A DNA stretch of 64,000 nt from Planctomycetaceae bacterium (lineage in GTDB: Bacteria > Planctomycetota > Phycisphaerae > Phycisphaerales > UBA1924): contig JAJTDF010000003.1 of NCBI GenBank assembly GCA_021294835.1, forward strand, positions 25,662 to 89,661, written 5' to 3'. Positions 30,341 through 41,823 of this stretch are shown here, piece after piece; the first letter of the stretch is position 1, and every line of letters starts with the position of its first letter. The position numbers were made by a program, and so were the translations under genes. Below the pieces are notes generated by a model. That model did no database searches, was not told the origin of the DNA, and was given only the letters and a program-made list of their open reading frames with translations.

Positions 30341-32212
30341 TCACGCCGGCGTGCCGGTGCCGCCGCCCTCGCCGCCGCCGTTGCGGGGCATCTGGTGCTC
30401 CACCAGACTGCGGTACAGCGGGCACCGCCCCAGCAGTTCGCCGTGCGTCCCGCTGTCCACCATCCGCCCCGCCTCCATCACCACAATCCGGTCCGCATTG
30501 ATCACCGTGCTCAGCCGGTGCGCCACCACCAGGCACGTCCGCCCCTTGGAGAACTCGGTGATCGCCTCGGCGATCCGCGCCTCGCTCTCCGAGTCGATCA
30601 TGCTCGTCGCTTCGTCCAGGATCAAAATCGCCGGATCCCGCAGCACCGCCCGCGCGATGGCGATGCGTTGCCGCTGACCGCCCGAAAGCCCCGAGCCCCC
30701 TTCCCCCACCGGATCGTCATACCCCTTCGGCTTCTGCAGGATGAACTCCTCCGCCCTGGCCTTGCGCGCCGCCGAGCGAACCTGCTCGTCGCTGGCCGTC
30801 TCCACCGCGTACGCGATGTTGCTGCGGATCGTCCCCTTGAACAGCACCGTCTCCTGCGTCACCACGCCGATCTGCTGCCGCAGCCCCACCCGCGACACCG
30901 TGCGGATGTCCACCCCGTCGACATACACCCCGCCCGAGCCCGCGTCCGGCTCCAGCAGCCGCGGAATCAGCGACAGCAGCGTCGTCTTCCCGCACCCGTT
31001 GGGCCCCACGAACGCCACCGTCTGCCCGTGCCTGATCTCCAGCGACAACTCCCGCACCGCCGGCCGCTCCGCCCCCGGATACGTCAGCGTCACCCGGTCA
31101 AACCGGATGCTCTCGCGGTGCCTGGCCAGCGTCGGCAACGCCTCGTCGCCCGTCAGTTCTTCAGGCAGGGCCAGCATCGCCGCCAGTTCCTGCGCCGCCG
31201 CCGAGGAGGTCTGCAGGTCGTGCCACATCCCCATCAGCGGCTTGAGCGACGCCGCCGCGATCCCCAGCGACGCCAGCGTGACAAAGAACTCCGCCGGCTG
31301 CAGCGACCCACGGATGATCGCATTGGCCGCCACCAGCGAAAGCCCGCCCAGCGCGAAGATCGTCAGCGACTCCACCAGCGGCGTGCCGATCGCCCGCGCC
31401 GTCCGGATCTTCATCTCAATCGCCAGCAGTTCCCGCGAGATGGCCGCGAACCGGGCCTGCTCCCGCTTCTCGCTGGTCGACGACTTGACCACCCGCAGGT
31501 TGCTCCCCACCTCCACCAGCGCCGCCATCAGCCCACCGGTGGTGTTCAGCCCCGCCCGCGAACCCCGACGGATGATCTTCCCCGTCCGCCGAACCACCGT
31601 GTACAGAATCGGCGCCGCCACCATCGCCGACAGCGCCAGCCAGAAGTTGGTGTAAAACGCCGCCAGCCCCGCAGCGACACCCTTGGTCAGCTGCGCAAAG
31701 CTCCGGCTCAACAGCGTGTTGAAACCCGCCGCCAGCATCCCCGTGTCGCTGCTCACCCGCCGCACCAGCGTCATGTGCCCCATCCGCACCACCGTCGCCA
31801 GCGGCAGCCGAACCAGATGCGTAAACGTCCGCTCGCGAAGATCCGCGATCGTCTTGGCCACCACCGTCATCGACAAATACGCATGCATGAAGTTGCAGAA
31901 CGCCCCGAACAGCGTCAGCAACCCGAGCGCACCGACCACCCACACCACCGCCGTGAACTGCCCCGTCGGCAACGCATCGATCCACGCCTGCGGCACATGT
32001 CCGCCCAGGAACTTCGTGTTCGCCTCCTCCGCCAGCTTTGGCAGGTCCTTGGCCTTGGCCGGGTCACGCTGCAGAATGATCTCCAGCACCGGCGTCGCCG
32101 CCAGCAGGCCGGCCCCCAGCCCGCCGGCCGACAGCAGGCCGAACGTCAAGGCCGCCACCACCCGCCCCCGGTGTTCCAGCAGCAGTTTGGCAAATCTCCA
32201 GAAGTCCTTCAT
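30341..32212 (-). CDS. ABC transporter, fused permease and ATP-binding protein (MsbA/lipid exporter type)
   Basis: Walker A VAFVGPNGCGKTTLLSLIPRLL; signature GEGGSGLSGGQRQRIAIARAVLRDPAILILDEATSMID; six-TM N-terminal half. Confidence 0.92.
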   Translation of the reverse strand: MKDFWRFAKLLLEHRGRVVAALTFGLLSAGGLGAGLLAATPVLEIILQRDPAKAKDLPKLAEEANTKFLGGHVPQAWIDALPTGQFTAVVWVVGALGLLTLFGAFCNFMHAYLSMTVVAKTIADLRERTFTHLVRLPLATVVRMGHMTLVRRVSSDTGMLAAGFNTLLSRSFAQLTKGVAAGLAAFYTNFWLALSAMVAAPILYTVVRRTGKIIRRGSRAGLNTTGGLMAALVEVGSNLRVVKSSTSEKREQARFAAISRELLAIEMKIRTARAIGTPLVESLTIFALGGLSLVAANAIIRGSLQPAEFFVTLASLGIAAASLKPLMGMWHDLQTSSAAAQELAAMLALPEELTGDEALPTLARHRESIRFDRVTLTYPGAERPAVRELSLEIRHGQTVAFVGPNGCGKTTLLSLIPRLLEPDAGSGGVYVDGVDIRTVSRVGLRQQIGVVTQETVLFKGTIRSNIAYAVETASDEQVRSAARKARAEEFILQKPKGYDDPVGEGGSGLSGGQRQRIAIARAVLRDPAILILDEATSMIDSESEARIAEAITEFSKGRTCLVVAHRLSTVINADRIVVMEAGRMVDSGTHGELLGRCPLYRSLVEHQMPRNGGGEGGGTGTPA

Positions 32213-32307
32213 CGCATCCCGTTGGTCCTGCCATCCCCCGCCACGCCCCCGCTGAACTCCGCCCCCTGTGCCGCAGTTCGCTGCCGGAATCATCCCGGAT
32301 GCCCAGT

Positions 32308-32937
32308 CTAGCGAGCGTCCGCCGCACCCGGGCGGGGGCGATTGTCCGCCCCGGGCAGCATCGGCAGCCGCACGGCCACCGCCGGGTCCGCCTCCGGTCC
32401 GCCCCCCTCAGCCAGCCCGTCCGCACCCGCCTCCGCAAACATCCCCAGCATCCCCCGCCACTCCCCATAGCGGTACGCAATCCCGTACCGCTCGTGCAGC
32501 TCCCGCAGCATCCCCAGCCCCCGCTCGGTCAGGTCATGCTGCCACCCCTGCGCCGCCCGGTCACAGAAATAGACCCGGCACCCCAAAGGCTTGATCGCGT
32601 GCACCCCGCACAGGTTGCCGTTCTGAAACGGGCACCCGCCCGCCGCCCTGGCCGCCTCCACCGCCCCGCTGCTCAGCCGCCCCCGCCCGGCACCAGCCAG
32701 CCGCCGCACGCAATACGCCGCCTCCAGCCCCGTCACATACAGCAGGTGCCCCGTCTCCCGAAAGTTGCAGCACCGCCCCGAGGCCCAGCACGCCGGACCA
32801 CGACGACCGATCTCCTGCGCCGCCATCGCATAGATCGCTTCCAGTTCAGCGACCACGGCCGGCGTGTCCACCGCCGTCAGCCACGCCGCCGCAAGATCCT
32901 CCGGGCTGTCCGGCGTCCTCGCCGTCTCGCTCGCCAT
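32308..32937 (-). CDS. YkgJ-family-like cysteine cluster (CxxCxxCC-type) protein
   Basis: GPACWASGRCCNFRETGHLLYVTGLEA...GGCPFQNGNLCGVHAIKPLGCRVYFCD. Confidence 0.75.
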   Translation of the reverse strand: MASETARTPDSPEDLAAAWLTAVDTPAVVAELEAIYAMAAQEIGRRGPACWASGRCCNFRETGHLLYVTGLEAAYCVRRLAGAGRGRLSSGAVEAARAAGGCPFQNGNLCGVHAIKPLGCRVYFCDRAAQGWQHDLTERGLGMLRELHERYGIAYRYGEWRGMLGMFAEAGADGLAEGGGPEADPAVAVRLPMLPGADNRPRPGAADAR

Positions 32938-32961
32938 CCACAGCCCCTCACGCAAAGAGGT

Positions 32962-33465
32962 TCAGATCTCGCAACTGTCCCGCATGATCCGCACCTGCAC
33001 CACGCTGTGCAGCGTCCCCTTGTCAATCCCCGGGCACGTGTTCCGTGCCGAGGCCCAGGTCCGCTCGTTCCGCACCAGGCTCGGCCAGAACGGCCAGCTC
33101 CGGCACTGCCGGGGCCGGTCCTCATACACCCCGCACACCGCCTTGCCGGGGATCTTCTCGCGATCCAGAAACACGCAATCCAGCCCGTACGGCCCCGACC
33201 GCTCATTCAGCGACCGCCCCAGTTCCATCATGTGCGTGTACCGCGCCATGAACTCCTCGGTGCTGATCCCCAGCCGCTTCGCCAGCGCTGCGCACTCAGC
33301 GTCGTTCACCAGCACATACCCCGAAGGCCCGCTGCAGCAGTTCCCGCACATCGTGCACGAGAACCGCAGCCCCAGCCCGCCCTCCGGGCCGCTCGGCTGC
33401 GCGAACCACTCCAAAGGCCCGATGTTGCCGCCGGAGTTACCCGTTTCCGCCATGCCCTGGCTCAT
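32962..33465 (-). CDS. YkgJ family cysteine cluster protein
   Basis: FSCTMCGNCCSGPSGYVLVNDAECAALAKRLGIS...CVFLDREKIPGKAVCGVYEDRPRQCRSWPFWP; ATGA overlap with upstream gene. Confidence 0.85.
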   Translation of the reverse strand: MSQGMAETGNSGGNIGPLEWFAQPSGPEGGLGLRFSCTMCGNCCSGPSGYVLVNDAECAALAKRLGISTEEFMARYTHMMELGRSLNERSGPYGLDCVFLDREKIPGKAVCGVYEDRPRQCRSWPFWPSLVRNERTWASARNTCPGIDKGTLHSVVQVRIMRDSCEI

Positions 33466-34070
33466 CCGCACGCCCTCACCACCGCCGCCTGCCGGCTCGC
33501 CGCCCCCGCCAGCATCTCCGCCACCGCCGCCGCCTTGGCCGCCCGCTGGGCGTCGTCGGTCAGCAGCGGCAGGTTGATCTTCACGTTCTCCGCCGCCGCC
33601 CGCGCCGCCGTCTCCGCCAGCATCGCCGCGATCGCCAGATCGCTCCGCAGAAACTTGTTCGTCTTCGGCGGCAGCGGCTCAAACAGCCGCAGCAGATCGC
33701 ACGCCGCCGCCAGGCACGCCATCGGCGCCCCGATGCTCGCCTCCACCGCCTTGCCCATCTCCGCCTTGCGCCGCGCATCCTCTGCCGGCAGCCGCTGCAA
33801 CTCGTTCAGCAGCCGATACGCCGCCGCATCCTCCTCAGCCAGGGCCAGAAACAGCCCCCGCGCCCGCTGCAACTGCCCCCGGTCCGCCTCCAGCGCCGGC
33901 TGGTGCTCGGCCAGGTCCTTCTTGCCGATCGAGTACGCCAGCACCATCTGCCCCAGCGCCGCCGCCGTCGCGCCTGTCAGCGCTGCCACCGCCCCGCCGC
34001 CCGGCGTCGGGGTCTTGGCCGCCAATCCGTCAAGAAACGCGCCGATCGGCGCCGTCGCAAGGTCGTTCAT
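33462..34070 (-). CDS. Cyclodeaminase/cyclohydrolase family protein (FTCD C-terminal-like)
   Basis: GAFLDGLAAKTPTPGGGAVAALTGATAAALGQMVLAYSIGKK; four-helix FTCD_C-type pattern. Confidence 0.87.
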   Translation of the reverse strand: MNDLATAPIGAFLDGLAAKTPTPGGGAVAALTGATAAALGQMVLAYSIGKKDLAEHQPALEADRGQLQRARGLFLALAEEDAAAYRLLNELQRLPAEDARRKAEMGKAVEASIGAPMACLAAACDLLRLFEPLPPKTNKFLRSDLAIAAMLAETAARAAAENVKINLPLLTDDAQRAAKAAAVAEMLAGAASRQAAVVRACG

Positions 34071-34125
34071 CGCCGCATCCTACCCCCACTCACCCCAGCA
34101 CTCCCCCCCCTACTCGCCCCCCCGC

Positions 34126-34821
34126 TCACCCCACCGCCCGCACCAGCAGCACCACCGCGTGCGCCTCCACCGCCAGCCCCTCGCCCACCGCGTCCACCTT
34201 CTCGTGCGTCTTGCCCTTGATGTTCACCCGCTCCGCCGGCACCCCCAGCAGCCTGGCCAGGTTCGCCCGCACCCGCTGCTTCACCGGCCCGATCTTCGGC
34301 TTCTCCAAGATCACCGTCGCATCCAGGTTCCCCACCACATACCCCCGCTGCGCCACCGCCTGCACCGCCGCCACCAGAAACTCCGCTGAATCGCGCCCGT
34401 CGTTCTCCGGAGCCTTGTCCGGGAACAACTGCCCGATGTCCGGCAGCCCCAGCGCCCCCAGCAGCGCATCGGTCACCGCGTGATACAGCACATCGCCGTC
34501 GCTGTGCGCCACCGGACCGAAGTTCACCGCCGCCGAGTCCCACGTCACCCCGCCGATGATCATCGGCCGACCCCGTCCGTGCGGCGGCCTGGGCTCCAGC
34601 CGGTGCAGGTCATACCCGTGCCCCACCCGAAACGGCAAGTCCGGCCCCGCCGCCGTCGTGTCCGCCGCAGGAGCGGCCGCCGGCGTCGCCGTGCCGCCCG
34701 CCCGCTTGGGCGGCAGGTTCACCCGTCGGCGGGCCTGCTGGCCATGGTGCCGCTTGGACGGGCCGCCGCCCGGCACAAGGGGTTCTCCTGCGGATCGGCG
34801 ACGGGTCGGACGCTTGGCCAT
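34126..34821 (-). CDS. ispF: 2-C-methyl-D-erythritol 2,4-cyclodiphosphate synthase with basic N-terminal extension
   Basis: FRVGHGYDLHRLEP...MIIGGVTWDSAAVNFGPVAHSDGDVLYHAVTDALLGALGLPDIGQLFPD...DATVILEKPKIGP...VNIKGKTHEKVD.VGEGLAVEAHAVVLL. Confidence 0.94.
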   Translation of the reverse strand: MAKRPTRRRSAGEPLVPGGGPSKRHHGQQARRRVNLPPKRAGGTATPAAAPAADTTAAGPDLPFRVGHGYDLHRLEPRPPHGRGRPMIIGGVTWDSAAVNFGPVAHSDGDVLYHAVTDALLGALGLPDIGQLFPDKAPENDGRDSAEFLVAAVQAVAQRGYVVGNLDATVILEKPKIGPVKQRVRANLARLLGVPAERVNIKGKTHEKVDAVGEGLAVEAHAVVLLVRAVG

Positions 34822-35073
34822 GGGGTTCTCGTGTGCTCGTGGTCTTCCTCGTGCCCCTGCCCGATATCGCTCCCGCCCTTGCCCCGCCCGCTCAGCCTCC
34901 GGCCCTCGGGCCGACTCTGCCCCCAGCCTCCCCGCCAGAATCGCCCCGCACCTCACCCCTCCCGGACAAACCTCCCCGGCTTATCCTATTTCCCCGTGTT
35001 GACGGCCGACGGCTCATGTCCGACGCCCTCGCCACCCGAACTCTGACCTTCCAGCACTTTGGAGTTTGCACCG

Positions 35074-35844
35074 ATGACCCGCCGCCTCTCCCTCCGCGTC
35101 CCCGCTCGGCTCGCCCTCCTCACGCTGCTCGCCGCCGGCGCATCGCTCACCGGCGGCTGCTGGACCCCCGGCGGCCTGGCCATGTCGCTTGATCGCTACA
35201 CCTACGAGAGCCACCCCATGACCCCGCAGACTGTCACGGTGGTCGACGCCCGCACCGAGCAGGAGCTCTGGTCCGTCGACATCCCCGTTGGCGACAAGCT
35301 CGTCGTCGAGTTCTTCCGCGATCAGGGCGACGGCTCCGCCGACCGCCCCGACCGCATGGTCTGGGACGTTTGGCCCATCAGCCAGAACTGGGGCGAGCCG
35401 CAGAACCAGATCAACGTGCCCCCCGCCAGCAGCCGCAAGCTCGTGGTGTCCGTCCGCAAGGCCCCCGAACTGCCCGGCCAGATGAAGCTCCCGCCCGTTG
35501 AGCCCATCAAGGTCGAGGACACCGTCCTCACCGCCGCCGCCGGCCTGGAAGTCGGCCGCTTCTACATCGTCGCCGCCCGCCTGAGCAAGGTCGACGCCGC
35601 CAAGGCCCGCTCCTTCCTCGAGAGCCAGAACATCAGCGCCGTCGTCGTCGACCGCCCCACCGGCGCCTGGGTCGTCGTCAACGACCCGTCATTCAACCAG
35701 ACCGACTTCAACGCCCCCGGCTCCGCCGCCGACCGCCAGCAGGCCCTCCAGCGCGTCCTCGAAGCCGGCAAGGCCTGGATGCAGGCCGACCGCGGCGCCC
35801 CGACTAACTTCTCCATGGCCGCCTGGGAGCAGGTCGTCCGCTGA
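35074..35844 (+). CDS. Lipoprotein of unknown function
   Basis: MTRRLSLRVPARLALLTLLAAGASLTGGCWTPGG lipobox; 256 aa, good codon structure. Confidence 0.65.
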   Translation: MTRRLSLRVPARLALLTLLAAGASLTGGCWTPGGLAMSLDRYTYESHPMTPQTVTVVDARTEQELWSVDIPVGDKLVVEFFRDQGDGSADRPDRMVWDVWPISQNWGEPQNQINVPPASSRKLVVSVRKAPELPGQMKLPPVEPIKVEDTVLTAAAGLEVGRFYIVAARLSKVDAAKARSFLESQNISAVVVDRPTGAWVVVNDPSFNQTDFNAPGSAADRQQALQRVLEAGKAWMQADRGAPTNFSMAAWEQVVR

Positions 35845-35987
35845 GCCGCCCCGGGTCCCCAGCCCGCCCGCATCGATAGACCACCCCGTTCCGGGCAGCC
35901 CTTCACCGCTTCTTCAACACCGCTGCCGGCGGTGTGCCGCGCCCGCACTGCAGCCGATCCGGCCTGCAGTCCGGTATACCCCACACC

Positions 35988-36764
35988 ATGCCCCTCCACC
36001 GCCCACGCCCCGCCTTCACGCTCATCGAACTCCTCGTCGTCATCGCCATCATCGCCCTGCTCATCGGCATCCTCCTGCCCGCCCTCGCCTCCGCACGTGC
36101 CGCCGCCCGCACCACCAGTTGCCTCAGTTCCCAGCGGCAGATCTCCACCGGCATGACGCTCTATGCCAACGACTACCGCGACTTCATCCCCCGCGAAGGC
36201 GCCGTCATGCCCCCGCCCAGCCACCGCCGGGCCCGCCTCGCCTTCTGCATGGCCCTGCGTCCGTACCTTGACGACCGCGCCAGCCCCAACGCCGACATCA
36301 ACGACCTCTACGCCTCCGCCCCCTACTACCGCTGCGCTGCCCGCCGCGCCGGCAGCCACCCCGTGCACTACGTCGCCAACGCCATGGTCTTCCTCGGCCC
36401 CAATCAGCCCGCACCCAACCCCGCTTCAGACATGACCGCCCGCCGCGGCCCCACCGCCCTCTTCAAGCACCCCTTCCCCGCCAAGACCATCTACCTCGCC
36501 GAACTCGCCGAGGACCGGGGCGACAACCTCTTCCGCCAGTGGGCCCCGCCTCCCTCCAGTCCCGAGGCCGACTTCCTCCTCGCCCAGTTCTACGACTTCT
36601 GGGACACCGCCCACTTCCAAGGCAACACGCTCGTCCGCCGCATCGAGGGCGACCGCCACGGCACCTCCTCCAACGCCCTCTACCTCGACGGCCACGCCGC
36701 CACCCGGCCCAAAGCCGTCTTCACCACCCTCTCCAGCTACGACGACGGCCTCTACCGCCGCTGA
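35988..36764 (+). CDS. Type II secretion/pseudopilin-like protein with prepilin N-terminal methylation motif
   Basis: [64 protein letters not shown]; typical planctomycete H-X9-DG-type pseudopilin. Confidence 0.88.
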   Translation: MPLHRPRPAFTLIELLVVIAIIALLIGILLPALASARAAARTTSCLSSQRQISTGMTLYANDYRDFIPREGAVMPPPSHRRARLAFCMALRPYLDDRASPNADINDLYASAPYYRCAARRAGSHPVHYVANAMVFLGPNQPAPNPASDMTARRGPTALFKHPFPAKTIYLAELAEDRGDNLFRQWAPPPSSPEADFLLAQFYDFWDTAHFQGNTLVRRIEGDRHGTSSNALYLDGHAATRPKAVFTTLSSYDDGLYRR

Positions 36765-36814
36765 ACCCGCCAACCGCCGGCCGCTGGCGTGGCGCGACGC
36801 GCCCAAAAACAAAC

Positions 36815-36838
36815 CGGCCCGACGCTGCCGTCGGGCCG
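36815..36838 (-). terminator. Rho-independent terminator 3' of nuoB
   Basis: CGGCCCGACG-CTGC-CGTCGGGCCG perfect 10-bp stem; - strand tail GTTTGTTTTT. Confidence 0.85.
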
Positions 36839-36872
36839 ATGTTCACAGTGCTCGCTGATTCAAACCGTCGCC

Positions 36873-37442
36873 TCAGTTAGCGCCAACCGTCAACCCCACC
36901 GGCTGCGGACGGGGCACGTAGTTGCCCGCGACCGTCAGGCCCAGCGGAACCCGCTTGCCCGAACCCGGGGGCGGCATGCCCTCCTGGTCAATGTGCCGCT
37001 GAATCGCCATGATGCCCTCGATCAACTGCTCCGGGCGGGGCGGGCAACCGGGGATATACACGTCCACCGGAATGAACTGGTCAACGCCCTGCACCACCGC
37101 GTAGGTGTCAAACACGCCACCCGTGCTGGCGCACGCGCCCATGCTGATCACCCACTTCGGCTCGGTCATCTGCAGATAGATCCGCTGCAGCACCGGCATG
37201 GTCTTGATGCTCACGCGACCGGCCACGATCAGCAGGTCGCTCTGCCGGGGCGAAAACCGCACCGCCTCAGAGCCGAACCGCGCCACGTCGTACCGGCTGC
37301 ACGCGGTCGCCATCAATTCGATCCCGCAGCACGCGGTGGCGAACGGCATCGGCCACAGCGAAGACCGGCGGGCCCAGTTGATCACCCGGCGAAGCTGGGT
37401 GGTCATGAACGTATCGGCGGGAAGTGCTGCTTCAAGACCCAT
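36873..37442 (-). CDS. nuoB: NADH-quinone oxidoreductase subunit B
   Basis: [45 protein letters not shown]...[44 protein letters not shown]; all four cluster cysteines present. Confidence 0.95.
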   Translation of the reverse strand: MGLEAALPADTFMTTQLRRVINWARRSSLWPMPFATACCGIELMATACSRYDVARFGSEAVRFSPRQSDLLIVAGRVSIKTMPVLQRIYLQMTEPKWVISMGACASTGGVFDTYAVVQGVDQFIPVDVYIPGCPPRPEQLIEGIMAIQRHIDQEGMPPPGSGKRVPLGLTVAGNYVPRPQPVGLTVGAN

Positions 37443-37710
37443 GACGACTCCTGAGCCGTGCTCACTCAACGGCATCCACCTTACAGCCAACAAACAACCT
37501 GTCGCCCGAAGGTGGTCCCCAGATAGTAGCCGACCCGCTCCGCCACCAGTCCGCCCACCCGGCCCGGCCACCACCCCGCACCCGCCGCACCCTCCTTTCG
37601 GCACGCAGCCGCTGCCCGGCCAGTCCTTCGAACACAATCCAAACAAAATCCGCCAGGGTTTCCACGAATCTCGTCCGAAAATCAGCGCGCTTTCTGCTAT
37701 GCTGGGCGAC

Positions 37711-38949
<1,239 letters not shown>

Positions 38950-39005
38950 CCCCGATCTTCGTCGTCACACTGCCTCACCCACTCACCTCCCCGCGAGACC
39001 CCATC

Positions 39006-40568
39006 ATGCTCAGCCCATCCGTCCAGTCCTTGCCCGGCCTGCTGCTCACGCTGATCGCGCTGAGCGTGCTGGCCCCGCTGACCGCTGCCGCCCAGACACA
39101 GGACAAGCCCAACATCGTCGTCATCTGGGGCGACGACATCGGCCAGTTCAACATCAGCGCGTACAACATGGGCATGATGGGCTACCGCACGCCCAACATC
39201 GATCGCATCGCGCGTGAAGGCGCCCTGTTCACCGACTGGTACGGCCAGCAGAGTTGCACCGCCGGTCGCGCCGCATTCATCACCGGCCAGGCCCCCATCC
39301 GCACCGGCCTCACCAAGGTCGGCCTCCCCGGCACCCCCGAGGGCATGAAGAAGGAGGACCCCACCGTCGCCACGCTCCTCCGCGCCCGCGGCTACGCCAC
39401 CGGCCAGTTCGGCAAGAACCACCTGGGCGACCGGGACGACATGCTCCCCACCGCCCACGGCTTTGATGAGTTCTTCGGCAACCTCTACCACCTCAACGCC
39501 GAGGAGGAGCCGGAGAACCCCGACTACCCCAAGGACCCCGAGTTCAAGAAGCGCTTCGGCCCCCGGGGCGTCATCCACTCCTTCGCCGACGGCCGCATTA
39601 CCGACACCGGCCCGCTCACCCGCAAGCGCATGGAGACCATCGACGAGGAGGTGACCGCCAAGGCGCTCGACTTCGTCGACCGCGCCGTGAAGGCCAAGAA
39701 GCCCTTCTTCCTCTGGTGGAACTCCACCCGCATGCACGTCTTCACCCACCTCAAGCCCGAATCAGAGGGCAAGACCGGCCTGGGCGTCTACGCCGACGGC
39801 ATGGTCGAGCATGACGGCCACGTCGGCCGGGTCCTGGACAAGCTCAAGGAACTGGGCATCGAGGACAACACCATCGTCATGTACTCCACCGACAACGGAG
39901 CCGAGACCTTCACCTGGCCCGACGGCGGCACCACCATGTTCCGGGGCGAGAAGAACACCAACTGGGAGGGCGGCTACCGCGTCCCCTGCGTCATCCGCTG
40001 GCCCGGCGTCATCAAGCCCGGCACCATCATCAACGAGATCGGCGCCCACGAGGACATGCTCCCCACCCTGCTCGCCGCCGCCGGCAACGGCTCGGTCAAG
40101 GCCGACCTCCTCAAGGGCCTGGATGTGGGCGGCACCAACTACAAGGTCCACCTCGACGGCTACGACCTCGGCCCTGCCCTCCGCAGCGGCGCCGCCTGGC
40201 CCCGCAAGGAGTTCATCTACTGGACCGACGACGGCAGCGTCGCCGCCCTGCGCTACGGCAACTGGAAGATCACCTTCCTCATCCAGGAGGCCGAAGGCCT
40301 CCGCGTCTGGCAGCAGCCGTTCGTTGAACTGCGAGCCCCGCTGATCACCAACCTCCGCATGGACCCCTTCGAGCGGGCCGAGCACGAGAACGCCATGGGC
40401 TACCAGCGCTGGTACATGGACCGCATGTTCCTGATCGCCCCCGCCGGCGCCTACGTCGGCCAGTGGCTCCAGAGCTTCCGCGAGTTCCCGCCCCGCCAGA
40501 AGCCCGGCAGTTTCAACCTCGAGCGCGTCATGGAAGCCGTCACCAGCCAGCAGGGCGGCGGTCGCTGA
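39006..40568 (+). CDS. Sulfatase (arylsulfatase family), secreted
   Basis: Signal peptide then DKPNIVVIWGDDIGQFNISAYNMGMMGYRTPNIDRIAREGALFTDWYGQQSCTAGRAAFITGQ; C-x-A-x-R formylglycine motif. Confidence 0.93.
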   Translation: MLSPSVQSLPGLLLTLIALSVLAPLTAAAQTQDKPNIVVIWGDDIGQFNISAYNMGMMGYRTPNIDRIAREGALFTDWYGQQSCTAGRAAFITGQAPIRTGLTKVGLPGTPEGMKKEDPTVATLLRARGYATGQFGKNHLGDRDDMLPTAHGFDEFFGNLYHLNAEEEPENPDYPKDPEFKKRFGPRGVIHSFADGRITDTGPLTRKRMETIDEEVTAKALDFVDRAVKAKKPFFLWWNSTRMHVFTHLKPESEGKTGLGVYADGMVEHDGHVGRVLDKLKELGIEDNTIVMYSTDNGAETFTWPDGGTTMFRGEKNTNWEGGYRVPCVIRWPGVIKPGTIINEIGAHEDMLPTLLAAAGNGSVKADLLKGLDVGGTNYKVHLDGYDLGPALRSGAAWPRKEFIYWTDDGSVAALRYGNWKITFLIQEAEGLRVWQQPFVELRAPLITNLRMDPFERAEHENAMGYQRWYMDRMFLIAPAGAYVGQWLQSFREFPPRQKPGSFNLERVMEAVTSQQGGGR

Positions 40569-40600
40569 TCCCGGCCACATCAACAAGCCTCATTTCCCGC

Positions 40601-40628
40601 AACCCCCGGGCCCCTCGGCCCGGGGGTT
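40601..40628 (+). terminator. Terminator-like hairpin after sulfatase gene
   Basis: AACCCCCGGGCC-CCTC-GGCCCGGGGGTT perfect 12-bp stem followed by CTTTCC. Confidence 0.7.
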
Positions 40629-40681
40629 CTTTCCGCGCCCCTGCCCCTCGTTCTTCACACCTGCACAACGGAGTTCCTCCC

Positions 40682-41701
40682 GTGTACAGCGCCACTCGCC
40701 GCCGCGCTTCGCGACTGCTCGGCTGGACCATCGCCCTCTCACTCGCCTGCATCAACTTCGGCTGCACGTCGGCCGCCCTGCCCTCCTGGCGCGACGGCCA
40801 GGCCCGCTCCGCCGTTCTCCAGTTCATCGAACGCACCACCGACGCTGACAGCCCCGACTTCGTTCCCCCGGCCGACCGCATCGCTGTCTTCGACAACGAC
40901 GGCACCCTCTGGGCTGAGCAACCCGCGTACTTCCAGCTCCTCTTCGCCATCCACCGCGTACGCGAATTGGCGCCTCAGCGTCCGGAGTGGAGCACCACCG
41001 AGCCCTTCCGAACCGTTCTTCATGGCGACATGCACGCGCTCGCCCGACAGGGCGAAGAGGCTCTGGCCAAACTCGTCGCCGCATCCCACTCCGGCATGAC
41101 CACTGACGAATTTGCCGAGTCCGTCCGCCGATGGCTCGCCTCCGCACGCCACCCCACGCTCGACAGGCCCTTCACCGCCTGCGTCTACCAGCCCATGCTC
41201 GAACTCCTGGATCATCTCCGAGACAACGGATATCGCACCTTCATCGTCTCCGGCGGCGGCATCGAGTTCATGCGCGTCTTCGCCCAGGAGGTGTACGGCG
41301 TCCCGCCCGAGCAGGTCATCGGCTCCCGCGCTGCCGTTGCCCTGGAGACCCGCGACGGCGTACCCGTCCTGGTCAAACGCCCCGCCATCGAGTTCATCGA
41401 CGACAAAGCCGGCAAGCCCATCGCCATCAACCTCCACATCGGACGACGTCCGGTCATGGCCTTCGGCAACTCCGACGGCGACCTGGACATGCTGCTCTGG
41501 ACCACCTCCCGCACCGGCCCCTCTTTCGCCGCCCTCATCCACCATGATGACGCCGATCGCGAGTGGGCCTACGACCGCGCCTCCCACATCGGAAGGCTCG
41601 ACGCCGCCCTGAATCAGGCACCCGCTCGAGGCTGGACCATCGTGAGCATGCGCCGCGACTGGGAGAGCGTCTTCCCGCCCCAGTCCGCCCCGCAGCCCTG
41701 A
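40682..41701 (+). CDS. HAD family hydrolase/phosphatase, predicted lipoprotein (GTG start)
   Basis: LACINFGC lipobox-like; DRIAVFDNDGTLWAEQPAYFQLLFA motif I; TFIVSGGGIEFMRVFAQEVYG motif II; GRRPVMAFGNSDGDLDML motif IV. Confidence 0.85.
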   Translation: MYSATRRRASRLLGWTIALSLACINFGCTSAALPSWRDGQARSAVLQFIERTTDADSPDFVPPADRIAVFDNDGTLWAEQPAYFQLLFAIHRVRELAPQRPEWSTTEPFRTVLHGDMHALARQGEEALAKLVAASHSGMTTDEFAESVRRWLASARHPTLDRPFTACVYQPMLELLDHLRDNGYRTFIVSGGGIEFMRVFAQEVYGVPPEQVIGSRAAVALETRDGVPVLVKRPAIEFIDDKAGKPIAINLHIGRRPVMAFGNSDGDLDMLLWTTSRTGPSFAALIHHDDADREWAYDRASHIGRLDAALNQAPARGWTIVSMRRDWESVFPPQSAPQP

Positions 41702-41751
41702 CCACCCCCGACCCGCTCCTCCCTCGCCGACTTCCCGCGTTCCCCAAAGCA

Positions 41752-41781
41752 AAGCGGCCCCGGAGCAATCCGGGGCCGCTT
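41752..41781. terminator. Bidirectional terminator hairpin between HAD gene and rplI
   Basis: AAGCGGCCCCGGA-GCAA-TCCGGGGCCGCTT perfect 13-bp stem. Confidence 0.85.
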
Positions 41782-41823
41782 GTCGTTTCTGGTTCTGCCC
41801 GGCGGCCCATGCCGCCGACCGGC

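Noticed and set aside
32299-34389. 696-aa + strand ORF
   Set aside because: Pro/Arg/His-rich shadow of ykgJ/cyclodeaminase/ispF genes with clear motifs on -.
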